Assembly (NCBI GenBank): GCA_015847255.1
Contig: JADLZK010011556.1
Span: forward strand, 1-64,000
DNA: 64,000 nucleotides
Direction: 5' to 3'
From: Hyparrhenia diplandra
Taxonomy: Eukaryota > Streptophyta > Magnoliopsida > Poales > Poaceae
This document shows, piece by piece, positions 56,109 to 64,000 of the stretch. The notes below the pieces were generated by a model. The model was not told the origin of the DNA, searched no databases, and saw nothing but the letters and a program-made list of their open reading frames with translations. Numbering within the stretch: the stretch's first letter is position 1; the number at the start of each line of letters is the position of its first letter. The position numbers were made by a program, and so were the translations under genes.

Positions 56109-56424
56109 ATTGGTATCGTCGAGCCACCGTTCCTCGGATCTGCCATCATCTAGCTCCATTCATCGGCAAACAGCTCTGGTAATCAGCCGATTTGGGTTCC
56201 ACACTTTGAATCCGAGTCGCAATAAATCCACCCACCGCCGATCATCCCAATCTCTCGACACAAGGCTCTGGTTATAAGCCGATTTGAACTCGATTCCTTG
56301 AGTTTGAGTTGCAATAAATCCATCCACCGTCGATTGATTCGTTTTGCGGCCAATTCTGGAGTCATCCGCCGCCACTCCATTGCCGCACGACCACTTCACT
56401 CGTCGTCAACACCGTCTCGGCGTC

Positions 56425-57357
56425 ATGAATCCAGATACGAAGACGATCCTTGACGAGCTGCGCAAGGGCTTCGCCGAGAACGACACCAAGTGGGATCAGC
56501 GATTCGCCGAGCAGGCGGGAAGCTTCGAGCGCTAGATCCAAGCACTTGACAAGCAAGACACCATTCGTGTGGAGGCCATGGAGAAGGAGTTTAAAGCTGT
56601 CGACGAGCGCTGCAACGAGATGGAGGGCACGCTCGACGACGTCCGCCTCGAGGTGAAGAAGCTCACCATCGGCTGGAAGCGCTCCAGTGTCGAACACCCT
56701 GTCGACAGCACTGGCGTGTTCGCTCCAGGCCCGTCTGCGGCGCCGCGCCCATCTGCGGAGTTCGCTGCGACATCGCCCGTGTTGGGGCACCTGCCAGAGA
56801 ACAACTCCCGGGGTCATGGATTTGGGGCTGTCACCACCCTGCTCCATACCCCGGTCAAGGGTGAGCAACCGACTCCCAACTCTCAGTCTCAGCATGATCC
56901 ACCTCGTATCAGTGATGTTCAGTTGCCAAACCCGGGATTCACTATGCATTACCATAACCCAAGTAATCCTAAGCTGCCTCGCGTTGATTTTCCCAAGTTT
57001 GATGGTACTCACCCCAAGCTTTGGTTGCATGATTGTGTGGATTACTTTAGCCTCTATCATGTTGAGTCATCATCCTGGGTTAGAGTTGCTCGCTTGCATT
57101 TTGTGGGAGCTGCTAAGCGTTGGTACAATTCAGTGGAGTCACAGCTTCAGGGTTGTAGTTGGGAAACATTGTCTGAACTGATCATGTCTAGGTTTGGTCA
57201 GAACACCATGAGCCGCTTCTTAGACAGCTTGTTCCAAGTGCGCATGTGCGCCTCGATGGATGATTACATCACCAAATTCTCCACTATTGTTGATCGGTTA
57301 GGAGCCTACAACAAAAACATAGATCCCCCGTTTTTATCTTTGCGCACGATTCATTGA
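56425..57357 (+). pseudogene. Gypsy gag, broken
   Basis: ATG 56425 (MNPDTKTILDELRKGFAEND) is interrupted by TAG at 56533-56535, one C-to-T change from a glutamine codon. The same frame continues with a coiled-coil region, then the retrotransposon gag core (PKLPRVDFPKFDGTHPKLWL, HFVGAAKRWYNSVES, ETLSELIMSRFGQN). It runs off-frame within about 57320-57341, near cccccgttttta. Gag forms the cytoplasmic particle. The zinc knuckle lies further on, in the pol frame (CFRCGTKWTREHRC at about 57662). Confidence 0.85.
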
Positions 57358-60300
57358 TGGGTTAAGGGATGACATTAAAGCAGCTGTGCATCTTCATCGT
57401 CCAAAGGATTGGGATACTGCTTGTGTTCTGGCTCGTTTGCAGGAGGACATGCTGGCGAATCAACGTCCAGAGGGTCGCCGCTGGACTTCTAATGCTCCTG
57501 GACGACCATTCAGTCGCCAGAACCCAGCGTTGCCACCACCACCACCTCGTCCTGACAAGTCGGATGGTCAGCAAGAGAGCAAGCCTCATGCTGAAGGCCG
57601 GCCTCTGACTGCAGAAGAGCGTTGGTCAGCACTGCGCGCATCTCGTCGCGCCCAAGGCTTGTGTTTCCGCTGTGGAACCAAATGGACACGAGAGCATCGC
57701 TGTGCTCAGTCAGTTCAACTAAATGCCATGGAAGAGGTACTTGCTGTCTTTTCTGATGATGATATCTCTGATGATCCTATGGAAATGGATGTTGCTGAGT
57801 GCTCTGCATTGGAAGCATCTCTGTCATCTGCTGCAACCTCTGGTAAATCAACAAATCGCACCATGTCTTTTGACGGCCGGTTGGGCATTATTCCTGTGCG
57901 TATCTTGCTAGATTCAGGAAGCACTCATTCTTTCATAAGCATTGCTGTAGCTTCTTTGTCTACTCAGTCTCAAGCTCTAGAAGTGCCATTACAAGTACAA
58001 GTAGCTAATGGTCAGCATATTGTCTGTTCTCACTATTTACCTGCTGTTAAGTGGTTTATCCAGAATACTGAGTTTCAGTCTGACATGAAAATCCTGCCAT
58101 TGTCCTCTTATGACATGATACTTGGAATGGATTGGTTATCTTCTTATAGTCCTATGACTGTACATTGGGGGCAACATTGGGTTTGCATTCCATACCAGGG
58201 CAATTCAGTATTGTTGCAGGGTATTTGGTCTAATCTGAAGGCAGGTTCCATATTACAGCTGTGTATGTTGAACTGTGAACAGTCTGCAGTGATTTCTCAG
58301 TACTCACCAGCAATTCAAGATGTTTTGGCCCCTTATGCTGATCTATTTGAAGATCCTACTTCCTTGCCACCACCAAGAGGCTGTGAGCACACTATTCCTC
58401 TTCTTCCTGGTGCCAGTCCTGTTTTCTCCAGGCCATACAGGTTTCCACCAGCTGTGAAGGATGAGATTGAAAAGCAAGTTGCTGAGATGTTAGGGTCTGG
58501 CCTCATTCAGAAAAGTTCCAGCCCCTTTTCTTCCCCAGTATTGTTAGTCAAGAAGAAAGATAATACATGGAGATTTTGTGTCGACTACCGTCAACTGAAT
58601 GCTATTACAGCCAAGACAAAATATCCTGTGCCTCTTATTGATGATCTATTGGATGAATTGGGTGATGCTTGCTGGTTCACTAAACTGGATCTTAAATCTG
58701 GCTTTCATCAGATATTGATGCAATCTGGAGAGGAGTTCAAGACAGCTTTCCAAACTCACTTTGGTCAATTTGAGTTTCTTGTTATGCCATTTGGTTTGAC
58801 TGGAGCACCTGGCACTTTTCAGGCAGCTATGAACTCAACATTGGCACCATTTCTAAGGAAGTTTGTCTTAGTCTTCTTTGATGATATATTGATTTATAGC
58901 AAAACTTTGGATGAGCATTTGGAGCACATCAAGTTAGTTCTGCAGTTGCTTAAAGATCATGCATGGAAGCTCAAACTGTCCAAGTGTGAATTTGCTCAGC
59001 AGAGTATCCAGTACTTGGGCCATGTCATCTCTGGTCAAGGTGTTTCAACAGATCCTGAGAAGATCACAGTTGTAGCTGAGTGGCCTACTCCACAGTCAGT
59101 CAAAGAGCTGAGAAGTTTCCTGGGGTTAGCTGGGTATTACAGGAAGTTTGTCAAGAACTTTGGTCTCATTGCTAAACCGCTTACTGAGCTCTTGAGGAAG
59201 CATACATTATTTGTGTGGACATCTACCCATGATCAGGCATTCAAGGCTTTAAAGGCAGGCCTCATCTCTGCACCTGTATTGGGCCTTCCTGATTTCAACA
59301 AAACATTTGCTATAGAGACTGATGCTAGTGCAGCTGGTATTGGTGCAGTATTGACATAAGATGGACACCCACTGGCTTATATTAGTAAAGCCCTTGGTCC
59401 TAAATCTAGAGGCTTAAGTACCTATGAAAAAGAGTATATGGCAGTTTTGATGGCTGTACAACAATGGAGGCAGTACATACAGTTTGCTGAATTCATTATT
59501 TACACTGATCAACAGAGTCTGGTCCAATTGACAGATCAGAGACTTCCCACTCCCTGGCAGCAGAAATTGTTCACTAAACTGCTTGGCTTGCAATACAAAG
59601 TGGTGTACAAGCCTGGTATCTCAAACAAGGCAGCAGATGCTTTATCCAGAAATGTAGCACCACTATCTTCTTGTGCTGCAGTTTCTGTGGCAACTCCACA
59701 ATGGATCCTTGAAGTAGTCACTGGTTATGATCATGACCCATCTACTCAGGAAATGCTGTCCAAGCTACTTATTGATCCCTCAGCTATACCCGGATTTACA
59801 TTGAAAGATGGTGTGATCAGGAAGAAGAATTGTATATGGATTGGGAATAATCCAAATATGCAGCACAAGATTATGGAAGCCTGTCATGCTAGTGCATTGG
59901 GAGGTCACTCTGGCTTCCCAGCCACCTATACTCATATTAAACAGTTGTTTGCTTGGAAAGGAATGAAGTTGGCTATCAAAAAGTTTGTCCATTCTTGTCT
60001 CATTTGCCAGCAGGCCAAGCCTGATAGAGCTAAACTGCCAGGTCTACTCCAGCCCCTTCCAGTGCCATCTCATGCCTGGCAGCATATCTCCCTCGACTTT
60101 GTGGAAGGTTTGCCTTGCTCTAAACATGGTGATTGTATTCTGGTAGTCATTGATTCATTCACCAAATATGGACATTTCATTCCACTGTTTCATCCTTATA
60201 CGGCTGCCAGTGTAGCTCAATTATTCCTGAACCACATCTACAAACTGCATGGCTTACCCTGGGTGATTGTCTCTGATCGTGATAAGGTTTTCACCAGTTT

Positions 60301-60667
60301 GCTCTGGGATGAATTATTCAAGCTTGCTGATGTACAGTTGAATATGAGTTCAGGGTATCATCCAGAATCTGATGGCCAAACCGAGAGACTCAACCAGTCC
60401 ATGGAAACTTTTCTGAGGTGCTTTGTTAATGCTTGCCCCACCAAGTGGTCTTCATGGCTACCTTTGGCTCAGTTCTGGTACAATGCCACAGTTCATTCGG
60501 CTATTGGTTGCTCTCCATTCCAAGCTTTATATGGATACAGTCCAAGACATTTTGGTATTCAGGCTTTGGATGCGATTTCTCGCGGACTGACCGACCGGCT
60601 CCGGGATCGATTGTGTGGCTTTCGATTTGATCCAAAGAAGATCTCCATCGTTCCAAAGAACGTATGA
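57341..60667 (+). pseudogene. Gypsy pol: protease, RT, RNase H, integrase; broken
   Basis: One frame holds, in order: the gag C-terminal end and zinc knuckle; aspartic protease (RILLDSGSTHSFIS, about 57900); reverse transcriptase with LDLKSGFHQI, MPFGLTGAPGTFQAAMN and FVLVFFDDILIYS (catalytic DD, about 58870-58900); RNase H start (FAIETDASAAGIGAVL). It is cut by TAA at 59357-59359, again one C-to-T from glutamine, and then resumes with the rest of RNase H (YTDQQSLVQLTDQRLPTPWQ) and integrase: HHCC zinc domain (HASALGGHSG..CLICQQAK) and a D,D,E core (ISLDFVEGLP, VIVSDRDKVFTS, GYHPESDGQTERLNQ). Past about 60575 the frame degrades and stops at 60667. Confidence 0.92.
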
Positions 60668-60689
60668 AACGGCAAGCGAGACAAGAAGC

Positions 60690-61246
60690 GCACTGAACGT
60701 CATTTCTTTGTTGGTGACATGGTTTTCTTAAGGTTCTGACCATACATCCGGACCACATTGGCTCACAGGACCAACCAGAAGCTAGCATTCAAATACTTTG
60801 GGCCTTTCAAGATCATTGCGAAGGTTGGGTCAGTTGCTTATACTCTCGAGCTGCCACCAACTTCAGCAATTCATCCTACATTCCACGTCTCACAACTGAA
60901 GAAAGCTGTTCTCCCTGGTACCACTCTTTCATCTACTATTCCCAATGATATTGAGTTACCCAGGTTTCCAGTAGCTGTTCTGCAACGCCGGCATCACCAA
61001 GATGGCGAACAGGTCCTGGTGCAGTGGTCGGGTTGGCCAAAGGAACTGGCTACTTGGGAGTTTCAGGAGGCTGTGCATCAAGCCTTTCCCAGAGCACCTG
61101 CTTGGGGTCAAGCAGGTTCGCAAGGAAGGGGGACTGTTAACATCCCTGTCCCTGACGACATCTCCCTCGACGCGGCCCAAGAGCCCAAGAAGGAAGCCCG
61201 GAGCCGGAAGCCCAACAAGCGAGTCTTCGGTGAAGAATGGGCGTGA
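60690..61246 (+). pseudogene. Gypsy integrase C-terminus with chromodomain, ending inside the 3' LTR
   Basis: After a degraded join and a TGA at 60737-60739, the frame from about 60758 reads KLAFKYFGPFKIIAKVGSVA and HPTFHVSQLKKAV, then a chromodomain (VLQRRHHQDGEQVLVQWSGW, PKELATWEFQEAV). It stops at 61246, 112 bases inside the 3' LTR. Chromodomains in this position target chromovirus integration to marked chromatin. The overlap of the coding end with the LTR and the polypurine tract is a feature of some small chromoviruses. Confidence 0.85.
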
Positions 61247-61460
61247 GCACCTGCGTGTGCGAGTCCAGTTGTAACGAGTATAAACTCAGAGAGGGAACGA
61301 GAGGAAAGGGTATCAAATTTGTAAACCCAATTCGAATCTTTTAATCATTCATCGTCGAACCATCCCAATCCCCTCGCGTGCTGTTCGTCTGTTCCTCAAT
61401 CCCCATTCTCCAATCCCTACCCCAATTCTTCCTATCCCCAATTCCTTGCTGCCACTAACA
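61135..61460 (+). repeat. 3' LTR of the Gypsy element
   Basis: 326 bp following the polypurine tract. The differences from the 5' LTR are near 61146, 61153 and 61341, all T where the 5' LTR has C, plus a one-base indel in the C-run. Confidence 0.95.
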
Positions 61461-61465
61461 GCGGG

Positions 61466-62250
61466 CTCGAGCTTGAACTGAATCCATCGATGCTTGTTGT
61501 AGCTGCATGCACAGAGCACACCTGAACCTGATCGAGTACCTGACCAGGTGACATGGTTTGAGCAGTGACGACGACGACACCCAGACGTCGCGGCCGGCCA
61601 TGGACAATGCGTTGGGCTGGGCGTGTGTGAGTTGTTCGTTCGTATTGGTGTGTTCGTTGGGTCATTTTCAGACGGGTGGGGGAGTGAACCAGAAACGATA
61701 CCACTGACTGAAATGAAACACTCCACTCCTACTACTAGGACTCGGAGTACGGAGTTGGTACTAATACGAATCAATGCGACAATGCGATGCTACGAGATCC
61801 AGCTGTGCCGTGCCGTGTCTTCGAACTCAAGTGATTTCGACGGGATCTTGGCCATTCCTTAGGACGGCCGTACAGCGTCGGTAAGTACAGCGGGTACTAT
61901 GCTTCGATCGCCAAATTGTTTAGCCAAGGACGACGACACGACGGGCCTTAATAATTCCGTGTGGTGCAGTGCAGGCGCGGAACTTGATGGCCATTAGAGA
62001 GAGGGGGGAGCAGAAGCCTAGCCAGCGGCAGAAGAAAAGGCCACCACCGCGCGCTGATCTGCCGAGAAGAGGGCCGGGCCAGGGGATCGGAGCAGCTGTG
62101 TTGTGCCTGTGCGTGCGTTGGTGTGTGCTCGCAATGATCGAACATTTACATGTGACGAAGAGAGAGTCTAAAAACTTGGAATTTGAGTTACAAAAATCTG
62201 CCAAAAAAGTTTCAAAATGCACTCGTCTCGTCTACTGCTTCTCCGCAATG
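61466..62250. other. Spacer between Gypsy element and duplication copy 2
   Basis: No gene, MITE or RNA gene recognised; small open frames only. Confidence 0.35.
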
Positions 62251-63500
62251 TTGTACCGGGTCACTCAAAAGTAAAGGATCCAAAAGTGTGGCACTCATTA
62301 CTGCTGCAGCTCAAGATCTACAGTGCTATACTCGTCGTAGCTGCGCCAGGGTGTAGAAGTGTTCATAGTTCCCTGTGCACCAGCGTGCTGTGGCCGCCCG
62401 TGGCGTACTGCAAGCACAGCAGATAGACGTGCATGCGCGCTGTGCCGCTGCCGCTGCACCCGCCTGGAGTCCTCAGCGCACAGCTAGACTAGCGAAAGCG
62501 AACAGCAGGGCTAGCTGGCCGGAGCGGCGCGGCTCATGATGACTGTGGCTTTGGCTTGGGTTCCCCCGTCGACCCGTTGCCTGCAAGCAAGGTGCCGACG
62601 CCGAGCGGTGTCGCAGGCTCCCTCACCAGCCCCGCCATGCCTTTTTGGACGTTTCGGAGGCGACCATCTGTACGTGCCTGATCCTGATCCGGGCAGACCG
62701 CTGTTACGGTGCATGGATGTGGTCATGTGGATGCCCGCTCGATCTGAACTTTGTTTTGTGGGCGCCGCCGCAGATCAATGGTCAAATGAAATGTCAAGGC
62801 CGAAAAGACCTTTTGTCTCGGGGCAGGTGGGGTCAGGTGGTGGAGGCAAGCCATGAACACTAGGCGATCGCAGAGAGCGCGAGGACTGAAATGGGCTGGG
62901 TGGTGGTGGTCCGTGGGCTACCAGATCTAAGACACTCAACTCTCGTTTGGTCTAAGTTGGCCCATCCATCCATGGTTGTCTTCTCTACCACTACTAGGCT
63001 GCCTGTCTATGCTAACCGCTTTTCTCTCAAATCTTTGGTGGTGTTTTTTCCCCCAATAAACTGTAGTTACATTTGGCCTGGCTCTATACCTACGTGCCTA
63101 CTCCCTCCGTCCCATTGAGTTTGTCACCCTGGATTCCGTGTCATCTTGTTCGATGATTCGTCTTATTCAAAATTTCTACACAAATATACTTTATTTTGTT
63201 ATGACTTATTTTATCAATAAAGATGCTTAAATATTGATTAATTTATTTTATTATTTGCATAAATATTTTGAATAAGACAGATGGTCAAATATGAAGTTCA
63301 AAAGTAAAAAACGACAAACTCCATGGGACAGAGGGAGTATGACTTCGTTTCCTAGGAAATCCGTGCAACGGAAGATCTTGGATTTTAAGACTTTATATAC
63401 CCAAAATATTCTTTTAAACAAGGGCATTCGTGTGTGGATGCCAACTTAGTATCAGCCTCATGAAAATCTTATGTTCCCAGAGAAGGTTCTATCAATTTCT
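62251..63500 (+). repeat. Segmental duplication, copy 2
   Basis: Direct copy of 45834-48130, shorter because it lacks the inserts of copy 1 but carries its own Stowaway at 63101-63338. The last recognisable match is near gaaggttctatca at 63484-63496. Confidence 0.8.
63101..63338. mobile_element. Stowaway MITE in duplication copy 2
   Basis: 238 bp, CTCCCTCCGTCCCATTGAGT and ACTCCATGGGACAGAGGGAG as inverted ends, TA on both sides (63099-63100, 63339-63340). Copy 1 (about 47930) reads cctatgtggctatgaatttg without it, confirming the insertion and the TA target. Confidence 0.9.
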
Positions 63501-64000
63501 CCGGTAAACTACTTGGGGCTCATGTAGGGTGTGATTGGTTGCTCGGAACCAGTCCAGCCGGGATGAGAGGGCAGTCCAGGACAGTTTTGGCCCATCCTAA
63601 ACCATACAACTTGTTGTGTTTGGTTGTCAAATAGAAAGCTGTACAGGATGAGATTTTGTTTGGTCACATGCATACAACAATAAAATGTACGAACCTGTGC
63701 ACTGGTGTTTGTTTGGTTGCACCATGCACCAGTTTGGTGAATCATAGCCTGTCACCTTACCACCTTCTTTGGTAACCTTATCACCATCATTCTCACTATC
63801 TCAAACACAACTTTGCATGGACCACAAATTGCACATTTGAAAACATGAAATGTTTAGCCTCAGATTACATTGTGTGCTACATGGACTTAACCTTGGAGCA
63901 TGAGCTAAATTAAAGGATGATTAGGTGCACATGATAAAACAGTAGTAGATGAAGACTGTTAAGTCCAAAAGTTCACAGTACCTCACAAGGTCAAGTTCCT
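63501..64000. other. AT-rich end of window with MITE-like segment
   Basis: gtgtgattggttgctcggaa at 63529 and gtttgtttggttgcaccatg at 63707 are the kind of motifs found in grass MITEs; no clear right end. No gene. Confidence 0.3.

Larger units (their letters stand above)
55782..61460 (+). mobile_element. Full-length Gypsy chromovirus retrotransposon, Reina-like, defective
   Basis: 5679 bp with perfect target duplication GCGGG (55777-55781, 61461-61465). The LTRs of 327 and 326 bp begin TGTTAACATCC and end CACTAACA; they differ by three substitutions (all C in the 5', T in the 3' copy) and one indel. The primer site attggtatcgtcgagcc is at 56109 and the polypurine tract AAGGAAGGGGGA at 61122-61133. 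Domain order gag, protease, RT, RNase H, integrase, chromodomain is that of chromoviruses. The small size and short LTRs suggest the Reina clade. Several stops and frameshifts make it non-autonomous as written. Confidence 0.95.

Overview
This is nuclear DNA from a grass (Poaceae). The evidence is single-exon genes with very high GC, Stowaway-type MITEs ending in CTCCCTCCGTCC, many CACTA-type termini with GGTTAAT subterminal repeats, tRNA-derived SINEs, a short-LTR chromovirus and a gag-only Copia-type retrotransposon. Nothing bacterial, organellar or viral was seen. The species cannot be named from sequence alone.

Only five loci look like host genes: an NDR1/HIN1-like LEA_2 membrane protein (3.8-4.5 kb, +), a small grass membrane-anchored protein (15.2-15.7 kb, -), two OVATE family transcriptional repressors facing each other (28.3-29.0 kb + and 42.3-43.2 kb -), and a short ZGRF1-like (DUF2439) gene or gene fragment (54.5-55.3 kb, +). 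Four of the five need one or more small reading-frame shifts; only the second OVATE gene is clean.

The rest is repeats. 0-3.1 kb: a MITE split by a CACTA element, then a palindrome-rich element holding a smaller insertion. 4961-14308: a 9.3-kb element with 2.4-kb LTRs, degraded Copia gag, no pol, perfect 5-bp target duplication. 16-23 kb: SINEs, a Stowaway and copy A of an unrecognised ~2.1-kb cassette flanked by CACTA ends. 26.4 kb: LINE RNase H remnant. 29.7-38 kb: MITEs, a SINE with 16-bp target duplication, cassette copy B. 38880-40780: solo LTR. 45.8-48.1 kb and 62.3-63.5 kb: a direct duplication whose copies differ by transposon insertions. 48.7-51.6 kb: cassette copy C, inverted relative to A and split by a solo LTR. 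55782-61460: a full-length, recently inserted Gypsy chromovirus with stops and frameshifts.

The host genes do not form a pathway; they are islands in repeats. The most unusual items are the three-copy cassette carrying a conserved ~95-residue acidic ORF, the duplicated segments that supply natural empty sites for several insertions, the gag-only retroelement whose LTR differences are mostly indels in GC-rich parts, and the recurrence of single-base frame breaks in GC-rich genes, which may point to consensus errors.
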